64,000 bases of DNA, taken from positions 124,001 through 188,000 of the forward strand of contig MEHQ01002350.1 in NCBI GenBank assembly GCA_008828725.1. The letters are read 5' to 3'. Below, in pieces: positions 21,661-33,819 of this stretch. The notes below the pieces were generated by a model. That model worked only from the letters and a program-made list of their open reading frames with translations. It ran no database searches and was not told the origin of the DNA. Each line of letters opens with the position of its first letter. The stretch's first letter is position 1. Source of the stretch: Saccharina japonica (lineage: Eukaryota; Sar; Phaeophyceae; Laminariales; Laminariaceae). The translations under genes and the position numbers were made by a program.

Positions 21661-22720
21661 AGAATTCGACCTTTCATGCTAATGGACCACCATGCGTGGC
21701 ATTGCCATCGCAAAAGGTCATGGCATGACAACAATATGCCGATGTCATGGCACTTGCCATGGCATACCCCATGGCACCGGCATGAGTGGACCCAAGGGTG
21801 CCTATTAATCGACAATCTGCACTACAAAATTATGACGGGGATTCTCTATGGCGTACCGTGGTATCAAGGGGCCTCGTGGTATTGCCATGAGCCAACATGG
21901 TAATGCTATGGAGGCCCATGAATCTTCATCGTCCTACATGAGCTTCTTCATAAACATGCCATGGGTCTGTCATGGCATCCCGTGAAGGGTCATGGCATTG
22001 ACATGAACTTCTCTATGACCATCCATGCGTCTATCCATGTTCACCATGAAGGTCCATGTGGCAATGCCATGGATTTTCATGGGTGTCTGTGATGACGCAC
22101 CATGGGCGTATGCATGACCTACCATGGTTCTCTCGTGGCGCATAATCTGTCGTGGTAATGCATGCCATGGCATGGTCTGATATGGCTTTGTCGTGGGCTG
22201 TCATGGCCATGCAATGGCAATGCCATGGGAACACCATGCATACGCAATGGTACAGTAGTGCCATGGCGATGCTTGGCAGGCCCGTGACATTGCCATGGCA
22301 TTACCGTGCAATTACCGTGGGCCGTTCCATGGCACCATAGAATTGCCGTGAGCGATTCCATGGAAATGCCATGGGCCAATACCATAACCAATGCGATGAT
22401 GGCATTTTTCATGGCATGCCACGAAAAATTGTGCGTGAAACCCGTTACCATTGCCATGGGTACTGATGGCACCCCCATGGCATTGCCATGAAGTACCTTG
22501 GCAGTTTGTTGTAGCCCATGGAGTGCCACAAAAGGGCAATGACGTGCCACGGCCTGGCATATGCCTTGGCAGTTTGTTGTAGCCCATGGAGTGCGACAAA
22601 AGGGCAATGACGTGCCACGGCCTGGCATATGCCACGGCAATACATGTCATAGCGCGCCGGGGCATTGGCATGGCGTGTCAATTGCAATCCATGGGAAATA
22701 CCAAGACGCGCCATGAAAAA
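21660..22720. repeat. Degenerate palindromic CATGG/GCCATGGC satellite-like block
   Basis: Over 1 kb the sequence is saturated with CCATGG, GCCATGGC, CATGGCATTGCCATGG and near variants on both strands, separated by roughly 10 to 30 bases. Open frames through it on both strands are rich in Met, Trp and His because of the repeat and should not be annotated as proteins. The block has no uniform period, so it is a degenerate array or repeated foldback. Confidence 0.85.
22496..22631. repeat. 68-bp tandem duplication
   Basis: CCTTGGCAGTTTGTTGTAGC and the following bases up to GGCCTGGCATATG occur twice in a row with one mismatch (GTGCCAC versus GTGCGAC). It sits inside the CATGG-rich block. Confidence 0.92.
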
Positions 22721-22867
22721 GTAAAAAAAAGCGCATCACCAGATGTCGCCAGTCATCTCTGCCTGGACGGGCAACTTGAGGAACGGCGTTCGCCCGTTCC
22801 ATGGCATTTCGGTGATATTCGGGAATTACTCGTGTTTAATTCCATCGACATTGGGTTAAAGAGGCAA

Positions 22868-24060
22868 CGCATGCTACCTTAAGGGTACAAGAGGTTGCAC
22901 ATTTTTTATTCGAAAGCTCCTCATTTTGAGGAGCTCTGTACTACTAATAGCAAGTCCAAAAAATGGTTTTTGGAGGAAACACAAAAGTGCTTCCTACCCG
23001 ATCAAGAATCCCATGCGGCCTAAAAGTGAAACAAAATGAACGACTACAGTACATTCCAACACAAGATTAAAGACGCTTGCTGCGATAGAGGTAGGTGCAC
23101 CATGTACGTTCTGAGGGTGGTCGGTCGAGAAGCTCTACTGTATACCTCACCCAAAAAACAGGTTTCGGAGGAAACTACTACAAGTATTACCCGATAAACA
23201 ATCCCATGGCCTAAGTTTACACTGAGAAATATTGGAACACCAGATAATGAAAGTCCGGCGATTTTCGGTTAAGGAACACGATCATTGAAAAACAAAAAAA
23301 ACAGCCATAAAGTGCTACCTCTATCGTAGCACGCGGCAGACGCGGCAGAATAATGAAATTCCGACGATATGGGGTTAGAGTCATCCCACGGTAGGGGCGC
23401 AGCAGAATTGTCTGAGCTCCTCACATGAGGAGCTCAGTATCTCACCCGAAAAATGACTTCGGAAACATGCGTTCGCGCAACCCGACCAAACCTTCCAATG
23501 CGGCAGTCCATAAACAAATATACCAGGGAAAGGATAATAGTATCCGGTGGTTACTCGCGTGAGGAGCACAGCCGGTCAGAAAATATTGAGCCTAAAAGTG
23601 GTACCCCTACCGTGGGATTGCTCGTTAGTGAGCCCCCCCTCCCGTCATTCAGAAGACGCATGCTACGATAGAGGTGCACCATGTTTTTTCTTAGCTACTC
23701 ACTTGAGGAGCGGCATACCTCACCGGAAAAAAAAAGATTTCGGGGGAAAATAAATGCGCTGCTGGATGCCAAGTCTCACGACCGAAGTAGACTCTGCAAC
23801 ATTATTCGTCACAAAAATGAAAGTCCGACGAATTGGGGCGAAGGAGCCCGATCGTTCAGAAAACGATTCAGCCAAAGAGTGCTATCTCTACCGTAGCACG
23901 CGTCTGAAGAAAAAAAAAACGTTTCAGTCAAAGTTTGCTCTACCTGTGTCGTAGCACGCATCAGGCCAGTCAAGCCAGGATCATGCTTTGCCAAAAAAAG
24001 TATTATCCTTACCAGATACTGTAGCACGCCCCGACACCTGCGCCGTAGCACGCGGCACCT
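22868..24060. mobile_element. Cluster of CTACGRTAGAGG-family elements
   Basis: At least four partial or complete copies follow each other: about 22868-23065 (truncated), 23066-23335, 23400-23615 and 23656-23908, plus tail fragments to 24060. The 23656-23908 copy is complete: GACGCATGCTACGATAGAGG at the left, CTCTACCGTAGCACGCGTC at the right, with CACTTGAGGAGC, ACCTCACC and GATCGTTCAGAAAACGATTC inside. No gene lies within. Confidence 0.8.
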
Positions 24061-24234
24061 ACTGCACCTCCTCTCCCTACAAGGCTGACGCGTGCCCGGG
24101 GGTATAGCACTCGAACTTTACGAGGCTCCTTGCTCGAGTGGCCCCATACGATTGGCAACTCACCCTCGAACTCCAAGGTTTGATCTAATCGGACGTACTT
24201 ATATATGCATTACCCCGCAAAACGACGGATATTA

Positions 24235-24640
24235 AAAGGTGTACACGACAACATGCTAGAGAGGGTAGAGGTGCACCACTTCGTTTCTGCGGTTCCTGGC
24301 TTGAGTGCGCTCTTTATACCTTACCCAAAAAAAACAAAATGACAAACTAAACGCAACCCCAATAAGCGATCCCATGGCCTAACGTTTGCGTAAACCTGTA
24401 TACTGCAAAAATAAACAAAAGGGTGGTTGAGGAGCTCTGTCATTCAGAACCTATTTCAGCAAAAACAAAAACGGCACGGCCCCCCTTTCATAGCGCGGGT
24501 CATCTGACGAAATTAATATTGTTAAACACGATTCAGATTTGGGTAAGTCCTCGGTTAAGGGTCTCGGCCAGTAGTAAAATGCGTTATTTGGCCGAAACGT
24601 GGTACCTGGGCCAATCATAGCACGCGCCTCTCTGCCCCCC
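24235..24640. mobile_element. Degenerate copy of the same MITE family
   Basis: It begins ACATGCTAGAGAGGGTAGAG and keeps the words GGTGCACC, TATACCTTACCC and GATCCCATGGCC. The right end is eroded (TTCATAGCGCGGGTC). A second partial end lies at about 24610-24640 next to a run of about 18 C residues. Confidence 0.55.
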
Positions 24641-25524
24641 CCCCCCCCCCACCCGCCTCTTTCCCCCGCGGACGTAAACACTGATCGTTCTAAAGGAAAC
24701 ACAAACTCACTGCGTACCGCACATACGGCACTCGACCCGAACTACGTAAACGTGTTGCCCAGACCGCCGTGCACGCCGTCTATGTGTGCGTGCGTAATTG
24801 TTCGTGATATAATATACCACTCGCAGGCTACGGGGTAGTGTTAAAACAGCTGTCCGCGCAGAGCGATACGTTGGGTTCACGGACAGCAGAGGCGATCTAG
24901 ATACTACGTAGCGTAGCTCTTCAACTGGCCCGACAGTGTACACTCAAACGTGGCGGGCCGTTTATTAATTGTAGTTGCAAATATCTAAAGGCAATACAGT
25001 ATCACCAATTTGCATACCTCTACCTGGTGGTGCTGGTACAGCAGTAGTAGTGCTTCTGGACCGAACCGACGGTACAAACTCTGATGTGGCAAGTCTATCA
25101 AACATACGGGAAAAAATGACGGCAAGTATAACTGTGCCGCCAGCCGCTGGTCAGCTGCAAGCAGTAGCCCTGACTGTTCGCGTGTTCTATGTACCAAGTC
25201 TGCCGGTACAGTCCCGTACTTTTTCAATGCACTTGGTACTCCCACCCACGCGACAATCCAGACAATGCCACGTTGCTCCTATTTTGGTAGTCAGCTCTAT
25301 TCGACCAAAGGACATTAACCAAACCGCCTAATTATCTCTACAACAACAAACAACTGGTGGTTATTCTTATTCGTGTTGCTGCGATCAAAGTCAACTGTAT
25401 TCAACTACAAGATTATGAAAAACACACTAAATTATCTCTACAACAATAGGCAACAATAGGTTGTTCTCGAAACTGTTCCCGAGGCCTAATAATCTGCCAC
25501 ACATCAAAGATCGTATGCCAACAA
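24641..25524. other. Intergenic, 3' side of the FNIP gene
   Basis: A plus-strand frame at 24975-25331 (118 codons) and an overlapping minus-strand frame have no recognisable motif or splice borders. A 30-bp repeat AATTATCTCTACAACAA occurs at about 25330 and 25431. The 3' untranslated region of the FNIP gene presumably lies at the right end. Confidence 0.4.
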
Positions 25525-27347
25525 CTAGGTGGCGTGGGTTCTAGCCGCTAGCCCTCGAGGGGCAGATGGCCAGAACGCTGCATAGTCGAACTTGTATCCG
25601 AGCGTCGTGTACTGCAGCCCGGCCGGCCACACAACTCGATTGATTGGCTGATTAAACCGAAACCCGAAGATCAGCTGCTGCAGCGAATCAGGCCATACGA
25701 CTCCAGCTATCGGCTGATTGAACATAACTCCGAACTCTAAATGCTGCAACTCAGCCGGCCACACGGCTTGATCGATGGGCTGATCGAAGCGCACACCGAA
25801 CGTCAATCGCTTTAGCGAGGCCGGCCACGCAACACCGCCGCCTACCGGCTGGTCGAAGCAACGCCCGAACGTCAGACTCTGGAGAGAGGCCGGCCACTTG
25901 ACTCCTCTAATCGGTTGGTCGAAGTTGTCCCCGAAGGTCAAGTGCCGCAGCAAGGTAGGCCACCTCACTCTACCAACTCCCTGGTTGAAACGCCGACCGA
26001 ACCGTAGATGCTCAAGGGAGACCGGCCAGGGAACGCTGACGATGGACTGGTTGAAGTCGGCTCCGAACGTTAAACTGAGCAGCGAGGCCGGCATGATGGC
26101 ACGCTGTATGAGCTGGTTGAAGTTTGACCCGAACGTCAACGACTCCAGCGAGGCTGGCCACACGACCCCGTCAATAGGCCTGTTAAAGGAAGCGCCAAAG
26201 ATTAACTGCTTGAGTGTTGCGGGCCACGTAACTCCTTGGGTAGGCTGGTTAAAGTCAGGTCCGAATATCAACCTATCTAGGGTGACCGGGAGCACCACCT
26301 CGCACCCGTAGGCGCTTTTATATCTTCCGCCAAACGTCAGCTCCCTCAACGAACCCGGCCACATCGCCCTGTCAACCGACTGGTAGAACCTAGAACCGAT
26401 CGTCAAACACTGCAGCGAAGCAGGCCACACGACCCCCTCGATCGGGTGGTTGAAATGATACCCGAACGCTAAACGATTCAGGGAGGTCGGCCACACCGCC
26501 TCTGTAATCGGCTGGTCGAAGTCGTCTCCAAATGTCAAATCCTGCAGCGCGGCCGGCCACGCGGCTTGATGGATAGGCTGGTTGAAGCGAAACCCGAAGG
26601 TCAAGTGCTGCAGTGAGGCCGGCCATCGCGCTTCATGGATTGGCTGGTCGAAGCAGACCCCGAACGTTATTTGTCGCATGGAAGACGGCCATTTGGCTCT
26701 GCCGACAGAATGGTTAAAGTCGGCTCCAAACGCTATTTCCTGGAGCGAGGCTGGCCACTCGGCTCCCTCTATCGGTTGGTTGAAGGAGAAGCCGAACGTT
26801 AACTGCTGGAGAGAGGCCGGCCACACGATGCGCTCGACAGGGGAGTTGAAGTACGCCCCAAACGTCAATTGCCGCAGTGACTCCGGCCAAAACACGCCGC
26901 TCAAAGATATGCCCCCACCACACCTCGCCAATCCCGAGAGCCGCCTCAGTCCCGACGCCAGGACACCGCCCCCACCGACACCACAGCGACCGCCACTACC
27001 ACCAACACCCCCCACACCACTACCGCCACGACAATGCGCGTGACAAACTTGGCCCCCCTCTAAAATAGCCTCGGCGGGTAACTCCCAGAGCATTGAGCTC
27101 GTGTTCAGGGGCGGGACGCGCGAGGCAGAGTGCTTCTTCTGTCGGAAGGGTCTGCGTTCGTGGTGGCGTAGCCAAAGGGGGAGAGGGGTGTCCCCGGTAA
27201 CCGCGACGCACCACCCGGGGACGCTGCGGCAGGCCACGCACAGGTCCAAGCACGCCGTCTGCAGGTTTCTTATCGATACGTACGACTTCAGCCCACCGCC
27301 CGCATTCTTCAGCGCCACGCCCCAGGCTTCCAGGCTGCGTCTTCGCC
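25525..27347 (-). CDS. FNIP-repeat (leucine-rich-repeat-like) protein, locus 1, main exon
   Basis: This long exon encodes about 606 residues. Residues about 10-95 form a conserved N-terminal region containing DLCVACRSVPGW and TGDTPLPLWLRHHE. A Gly-rich linker follows, then about 20 tandem repeats of 22 residues with consensus VWPASLQxLTFGxxFNQPIxxV. This is the FNIP repeat known from Dictyostelium proteins, an LRR-related solenoid likely to bind proteins; its cellular role here is unknown. The stop is at 25525-27. No in-frame ATG precedes the conserved region; an in-frame TGA lies just upstream, across a CAG 3' splice site (27348-27350, minus strand) in phase 1. An upstream exon is therefore expected, possibly the short frame MLTRPH at 27442-27460, which ends at a weak GT donor. 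The paralogue at 47568-49450 has the same acceptor and phase. There is no signal peptide or membrane segment. Confidence 0.85.
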
Positions 27348-27389
27348 CTGATCGAGGTCATCGGTACACCGGACAGCGCGGTTGATGAA

Positions 27390-27760
27390 GGGTATCGCGG
27401 GAATGATTGCAGAGGGGAAGGGAGGGGAATATGTTTGGTACCGTGTGGGCGCGTCAGCATTGAGGCTGCGGAGCGGGGTAGAGTGGGGAGGGGTGCCTAT
27501 TGTAATTGTCCGCTGGTTTATTCCCTAGGGAGGTCAACATTCCACAAACAAAAAACTGTGTTCAACACACATTTTTGAAAACCAGCGAGCGGTCGAGATT
27601 TCTTAACGCGATTGATTGCGGAGGGGAAGGGGCGGGAGACCGGTTAGACGTCGAGTGCATGTTTCAGCATTGAAGCCGTGGAAGGGGATAGACTAGGGGA
27701 CGGGGGGTAGCCTACTTTTCTTGTTCGCAGATTTCTAACGTAAACTGTTTCAAAGGAGTC
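27390..27760. repeat. Degenerate tandem duplication upstream of FNIP locus 1
   Basis: Two units of roughly 215 bases (about 27390-27530 and 27605-27730) share GATTGCAGAGGGGAAGGG, CAGCATTGAGGCTGCGGAG and GGGATAGACTAGGGG-like words. They lie in the expected 5' region of the FNIP gene, and the proposed first exon falls in the first unit. Confidence 0.65.
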
Positions 27761-28064
27761 TAGGGAAAATATGCTGTTCCTATGTAAGGGTTGTCCCGTC
27801 CGGTGCTCGCGTCTCACCACAGCGCACAACATATGGTCTGTTTGTGGTTTCAGGTTGTGCCCATGTATGTCCATGGACCGCGGATGGCATTCGTGACCCA
27901 AGCCTTCCTGCGCATACCTCGATAGCCACCCGGCCACAGGCAATGCAAGCCGTCCTGCGGTTACGGGGGTGCTACGACAGCGGTGATTCTTTTTTGCCAT
28001 CTGAGGCAATACCACTGACTGACTATTAGTATGCTCCATATCGGCGGAATCGCTGGGCTAAGTA

Positions 28065-28760
28065 CCAATGCTACGCCAGAGGCGCACCGTGTTAGATATC
28101 GTGAGGGTAGTCACTTGAGGAGCTCTGTATGTAGCTCACTCAAGAAGTGACCTTGGAAGAGAAAACTAAAAGGTCTGCCCGATGAGCAATCCCAAGGGCT
28201 AAGTAAAACTAGAAGACAAAAAAAAACAAAATATCGACAAGAATAATGAAGTTCTGACGATTTTGGGTCAAAAACCCCCGTCATTTAGAAAACGTTTCAG
28301 CTAAAAACTGCTCGAGTCTGAGGTCGTTGTCGTCTATCGCCAAAGGGTTAGACCCTAACCCTTATTTCGATATATTTCCCAAGACATGGCAATGTTCACC
28401 GGGTTACACTTTCATGATTCTCAAGGTCGCGTCATTCCCGGGGTATTTGAGATTATACACTATAATCAAGTGATTACCATACCCTCAGGAAATAGCAGAC
28501 GCGTGCTACGATAGAGGCAGCGATGGCTGAAATGGTTCCTGGTTGAGCCGGGCTGCCTAACCCGAACAACGTCGGACTGTCATTCTCCTGTTGCAATATT
28601 GTTCATTGTATACTTACTGGTAGTCTATGGTACTGTTCATCGGGTAGCACGTTTACTTTCGTCCCCAATCAGGTTTCTGGGTGAGGTATAGAGTTCCTCA
28701 AGTGACCACCCTTATGAGGCAAAAATATGGTTCGCCTGTACCGTAGAAGCATTCGAGGGT
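28065..28760. mobile_element. Two CTACGRTAGAGG-family copies
   Basis: The copy at about 28065-28330 has the left end CTACGCCAGAGGCGCACC, the body words CACTTGAGGAGCTCTGTA and GATGAGCAATCCC, and a decayed right end. The copy at 28496-28760 is inverted: GACGCGTGCTACGATAGAGG to CCTGTACCGTAGAAGC. They lie between the FNIP exon and the GYTxREL exon of locus 1. Confidence 0.75.
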
Positions 28761-28969
28761 ACCACTAGACCCTCGGGGGTGACCGACTGTGTCCTGCGTA
28801 TATTATTGTCCACGCTATGCAGAAAGCAGACACTGCTTTATTTTCAAGGAAAATGCACCCGCCCCCGGAATATTTCGCTGCATGTTCGCCGAAGTTTCAT
28901 TTTAAGTTGTGTAAGTTTGGGTGAGGTGAGAGGTGAGGTAACATGGCTCCAGGCTGGTGGTCAGAAAAG

Positions 28970-29240
28970 AGAGAAGGAGTTCGGGTGGGACCACCGGCGG
29001 GGGCAGGAGGCCTCATCCAATCCAATTCTTAAAATGAAATGATCGGTAACAGAGATAAAGAATACCGCAGAGATGCTGCTGCGCTGAGGGCCCTTCGACC
29101 GAAGGCACCCTCAGCTCGGGTGGGGTATCCACAGGTGAAGACCCTCTGCGGGAGCAGGAGGCCTCATCCAACCCAATAGTTAAACGAAATGATCGGTAAC
29201 AGAGATAAATAATACCGCAGGAAAATGCACCCGCCCCCCC
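28970..29240. repeat. Direct duplication of about 120-140 bp
   Basis: GCAGGAGGCCTCATCCAA, GAAATGATCGGTAACAGAGA and AATACCGCAG occur in the same order at about 28996-29068 and 29153-29220, with ACCACCGGC / ACCCTCTGC variation before them. The word GGAAAATGCACCCGCCCC also appears twice (28849 and 29220). Confidence 0.8.
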
Positions 29241-29289
29241 CGCCCCCCCGCAGATTCCCAACCACTTCGTGACACTACACAAATGCTGA

Positions 29290-29480
29290 GATCGCGGAGA
29301 AGATCGCCTAGCGCGAGCTGGGTAGACCCAGTTCGACGCGAGTCAATGAGGGGAGACAGAACGGCTTAGATCCTCTCGGAATAAATAATTGCGGGGTAAA
29401 AGCCGAAGTGGGTAGGGGGGGGGGGGGCTTTCATGTGACCCCGGATCTGAGTTCCGACCATTAATAGGATGAGAGAGAGG
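29290..29480 (+). repeat. SINE-like body, second copy
   Basis: The right part contains GTGACCCCGGATCTGAGTTC after a G-rich tract, matching 63685-63740 in the same orientation and 11755-11800 in reverse. The left part contains CCCAGTTCGACGCGAGTC, which resembles a B-box. Confidence 0.5.
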
Positions 29481-29544
29481 GGACGTACGGGTAAAAACAA
29501 TAAAGGACGACAAATGGAGTATTGTAGATAAATCTTGGCGGGAA

Positions 29545-29665
29545 GTAGACATAGAAGGATGTACGCATAGGTTTCCTTGGTTTCCGTGGTTTTCTGTTTT
29601 CGGGAATGTTATGAGTGATCAACGTTGAAGCTCATGCTACACATTGTCGGATGGCAAAGATAATA
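29545..29665 (+). repeat. Interspersed repeat shared with 57848-57970
   Basis: The segment from GTAGACATAGAAGGATGT through CATAGGTTTCCTTGGTTTCC to CATTGTCGGATGGCAAAGAT recurs near 57848 with a few substitutions and a small insertion. Non-coding; family unknown. Confidence 0.85.
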
Positions 29666-31444
29666 ATATTACACGGGATAAAAGCAGGAAAAAAAACGGG
29701 CTTCATTTGCGGCAGAATCAACCGGAGGAAGAAAGAGAAAAAGAGGGCGTAGATAATTCAGTGAAATACAAAAACAACCAACAAAATACGCTTTTCCAGT
29801 AGGATCGTATCTATTTGGGTAGGATAAACCAACCGCCAAGTGTTTGTCTTGCAGCAGTGGCGCGACCTGCAATGTTCTGAAGAGGGTCACCGCTTGATTA
29901 CCAAGTATAGGTGCTCTGTGCATCATCTAAAAACGGGCTTCAGAGAAACGTGTGGTACGTACGTACACCTAACCTCCACCCAATGAACCGTCAATCTCAC
30001 GGTTTAGGTCCGCATCGAAAGCCTTTTTATAAAAGGCATGCCTTGTTGGGTGCCGCTCTGACACGGAATATAAGAACCGTTTTTATATAAACCTTTAGAA
30101 GCATGCTGCGGTAGAGGCGCCCCATGTATTTTCTGAGGCTACTTACTTTGAGCAGGTCTATACCTCACCCAAACATTGAGTTTTTGATAAAAAAAATGCA
30201 AGTAAGTGCTACCTGATGGACAATGCGATGGCCTGACTGTACCATGAAACATATCTCAAATGGAATCAAGACCGAAATACCGGCGAATTTGGGTTAAAGA
30301 GCCCGATCATTCATAAAGCAATTCAGACAAAACGTTCTACCTCTATCGCAGCACGCGTCTTTAACAAAAACGCTCCTTGCATTTCGGTTCAGAGTGGTAC
30401 ACAGCAGTGCCTCAGTTGAGAGAAAAGCCCCACCAAGTCAGTAATAATTAGTATTTGCCTCAGAAGGCAGACAAAAGGTGCTGCATTACCGCCCCCCCCC
30501 ACCGCCCCTATCGGAGTACGCGTCAACTTTTGGGCAGTACGATTAGACTTGCACGCGTGCTATTTGCCTCGTAGGGATATATAGCACCTAATGTTTCTGA
30601 GGTCCCGCACATGATTATAGTATAGTACAAGGGAACTTCGCCGTCGGCCCAGGCCGCCGGCGAGAGGAATAAGGTTGAGGTCCGCAATTACGATGCCAAG
30701 GGACAAACGCGAATCATAAGTGGATAAACATTGAAAGAACTTGGATAGAAAATTTCAAAAATTCATCGCGGCGGGGGGTAAGAGCACGGAGCGCGAGGCA
30801 CGAGCGTCGAGAGCTCAGGTTTTCCTGTGATATGAAAATGGCACGAGCGTCGAGAACTGACGTTTTGCTGAGCTCATCTAATTCTAAGAATATGGTATAA
30901 GAAGAGCTCTATCCCTCACATCCCTCACACCCGAGAACTAATATTATTGGTTTTGAAGCTGAAAGCGCAACCACACGATGAGCAATCCCAAAACCTGGGT
31001 ATATCATGAGTAATCGTGAAAACCACAACACTACTGACGCGTGCCCCTTTTTTGGCTGATACGTTTTTCTGGATAATCGAGCCCACTACAGTACTGTACT
31101 ATACAACCCAGACTCGCCGGCCTTTCGTTCCTTCCTTGCAGCTTGTTTCGTTGTATACTCCAAGCCGTGGGATTGTTTATCGCGCAGCAGGTAGCGCGTT
31201 TTTTTTTGTTGTCTCCAAAAACAGTTTTTGGGTGAGGTAGCTCGTCAAGTGACTAATACCGTCAGATAAAAAGATGATGAACCTCTACCCGTAAGGGATT
31301 CATGGCATGCGTCTGCCTGTATCATCGTACATGCCAAAGATATCGGGGTAAGGGCCCCCTTCGGTCAGAAATACGTTCGCTAAAAAGTACTACAGTACCA
31401 CGTACCTCTATCGCAACACACGTAAAACAATGTTAATGTCATAT
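29666..31444. other. Intergenic/intronic stretch of locus 1 with MITE copies
   Basis: CTACGRTAGAGG-family copies lie at about 30098-30362 (GAAGCATGCTGCGGTAGAGG to CCTCTATCGCAGCACGCG) and 31033-31320, with a tail fragment at about 31345-31425. Short frames only. If the GYTxREL exon and the FNIP exon belong to one gene, this stretch is an intron that grew through MITE insertion. Confidence 0.55.
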
Positions 31445-31816
31445 TCACTCACGTTCCGCATCTCTTCTCGAAGCCTGGACCAGCATCGGATTCACCACCC
31501 AGCTCGAAGCAGCGACTCGCTCCCGTTCTGTCAAACCGTCCGCTCCAAATTCAGGCCCAAACTCAGATCCAAACTCAGATCCAAACTCAGATCCAGATCC
31601 GGATTCAGAATCAGAGTCCGGTTCCATCCTAGCCGCCTCCTTCAAGTACATCATTACCGCTTCCATGTCCAATCTGCCATCCAGAGCAGTCGTCTTGACG
31701 GGGGGAGTGACTTCCCCTTCCGAAGAGGCAGAAGAGGCAGGGTCCGTTCCGTCCGACCAGTGAGCGGCACCTAGGAGCTCTCGCGGCGTGTAGCCCAGGA
31801 CCGCGGCTGTTTTTGC
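31445..31816 (-). CDS. GYTxREL exon, locus 1 (terminal exon of an unknown protein)
   Basis: The exon opens after a CAG acceptor (ctg at 31817-31819 on the plus strand) in phase 0. It encodes 123 residues beginning AKTAAVLGYTPRELLGA and ending QASRRDAERE before TGA. The GYTPRELLG motif resembles the short GYTPEELLG motif of PAS domains, but the flanks are too short and different to call a PAS fold. An acidic SDSESGSGSEFGSEFGSEFG tract shows tandem SEFG repeats. The paralogous exon at 46614-47195 has the same acceptor phase and matches at both the GYTxREL motif and the later WVVNPMLV / WVTNRLV segment. The function is unknown. Upstream exons were not identified; an 18-base G run lies just before the exon. 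Confidence 0.65.
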   Translation of the reverse strand, partial: AKTAAVLGYTPRELLGAAHWSDGTDPASSASSEGEVTPPVKTTALDGRLDMEAVMMYLKEAARMEPDSDSESGSGSEFGSEFGSEFGPEFGADGLTERERVAASSWVVNPMLVQASRRDAERE

Positions 31817-31836
31817 CTGATGGCGTAATGGTGGTA

Positions 31837-31854
31837 GGGGGGGGGGGGGGGGGG
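31837..31854 (+). repeat. Homopolymer G(18)
   Basis: Eighteen consecutive G on the plus strand, forming part of the C-rich tract just upstream of the GYTxREL exon acceptor on the minus strand. Confidence 0.95.
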
Positions 31855-32726
31855 CACACAGACGATGACGGTTTGGGGAAGATATCGCCAACTGTTTTTC
31901 CTGGACAAACAGACGCGTATTGGCTTTGTGGTATCCTACAGCACTACCACGGGACTGTAGTTCCTCACTACTTGGTGAGAGATCCCTGTTGTTTAAAAGT
32001 GCTTTCGGCCATAACGTGCTACCCTCCACCGTACCGCGCGTCTGCTCTCGTCTACGAATGAATGTATAGGCGAGGCATGAAAAAGAGTACTGGCACGTAG
32101 GTCAGATTTCACTGTCACTAAATTGTTGGCTTTGAGAGCTGGTGTAAATTTGTGAGTGTACGGATACGAGGCACACGATAAGGCGATAAACGATGGCATC
32201 GTGAAGATGTGACACTTTTTTGTACTAATATGGTGAGGTGAATGGTGTACTATTAATAAGTAGTTATAGGCGATACATGATGTTACAGGTAAATAAAGAT
32301 GCGACCAATTTAGTGCCCCTCCACCCAAAACAGGGCTCCACCCACGTGAAGCAAGTGGGCCGGGGGGAAGCGTGTTTGCCGTCGCGTAATGTATTTTCCT
32401 GACAACACACGCCTGGCTCAACAGCCGACGCAGCACCACCAATATTATCCACAAGCAGGCAACTACTACTGCTGTACTCGTACGGCTCGAGATAGGCATG
32501 CTACTTGTACTCCTACCGCACTACTGCTGGTACTGTATATTCTGCCACGTACCGGTACAATTGTTTTATGCTCGCACCACACAGTACGTTCGAGTACAGT
32601 AATTGTTCTACAGTATTGATACTACAAACTCCTATTCCTTTCGGTGATGTACGAGTGTATTCGCGACTTTCTCCAAATATTTGGAAGTCGCACCATGCAA
32701 GTTGCATTATATCGAACGAGAAGCTG

Positions 32727-32770
<44 letters not shown>

Positions 32771-33819
32771 TATAAGGGCGTATTACGCCATATAAGGGCG
32801 TATGACGCCAAGCGGTTTGCACGATACGTTTGCAGTGGGTGCCCCCATTTAAGCGCGCCCAAGATAATAACATTTGGGCTACCCTGTCTGCCGTCTTCTT
32901 CCTGCTTTCGTCCGCCGCGGCTTCCCTACGACCCCCCCCCCCCGTCTCCATTCCCTTGGGCGCCACCCATACAACGGATGCGTGACGCTTTCTACTCAGT
33001 TCCGTTTCGTTTTCGTGCTGGTCAAATCGGCATGCCCCGCCTAAACTGAAAGCTATATATTGCCCACTACATATAAGAGCAATACTTAATTAAGAGCGCT
33101 TGTTTAGGCTGGTCACGGGGCGCTCTCTTGAATCGGGGTACCTATTGTACACTTCACACTTCACACAGCAAGCAGCGCAATCCTCTTCTGCACGGCACAG
33201 GCAGACCTCTGGTGTGTACCTATTGCCTGACTTTACTCCACCAGTGTGTACAGTGGACCCCCAATGTGTTGGTGTACGTATGTGTGTGTGTTTCCCGCCC
33301 CCCTGTATTGATAGTTGCGTGTGTGACTATCTATGTATAACGTCGAGCAGTGCTGTAAAACAATGGACAAAATTATCAAATCCATTCCGGTTTTGTCCGC
33401 GCGGGCCTGCAGAGCGGGTAATCAACCGGGCACAATATTTTGCAGTAAGTACACTGCTGAATGCTACTTGCTGCATCTGTTTATTATTCGCACTGTCAAC
33501 ACGGATACTGCTGGTTAGCATGGTAATAGAAACGAAAAGGTCAGCAGTGGTGGACCAATGCCTGTCCTTGTGCGGTTTTGCTGCCACATGTAGGTATCGC
33601 CGCAAAGAAGGAGAGGAGGGGGTACTGCTGTGTATAGTACCATGCAAGTTGTTACAAACTGCTTCATGCTTCTCTCTTGTGTACGCACGAAATGTGCAAT
33701 TTACGTGTAAAACACACTTCTTGGAGTGGGGAGGAGTTACAATACAAGTCTGCCACACCCAGCACACGGTGCGTCTCGTCTATCACCGAACCGCGACAAC
33801 CATTCACACGGATCTACAT
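31855..33819. other. Intergenic, no supported gene
   Basis: Contains a MITE tail near 31985-32045, a (CTG)n tract at 32727-32768 followed by two ATATAAGGGCGTATTACGCC-like units, and plus-strand frames of up to 371 codons (33100-34215). That long frame runs through unrelated repeats and is not supported as a gene. A minus-strand frame at 32264-32452 (VEPGVCCQENTLRDGK) is protein-like but lacks clear splice borders. Confidence 0.45.

Noticed and set aside
21676..22882. Several Met/Trp/His-rich ORFs
   Set aside because: They are translations of the CATGG palindrome block on both strands.
25898..27043. Plus-strand ORFs antisense to the FNIP exon
   Set aside because: They are repetitive shadows of the FNIP repeat in the antisense frame.
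31445..31816. PAS domain call for the GYTPRELLG exon
   Set aside because: Only the short motif resembles PAS sequences. The following residues are low-complexity and acidic, so a domain call is not supported.
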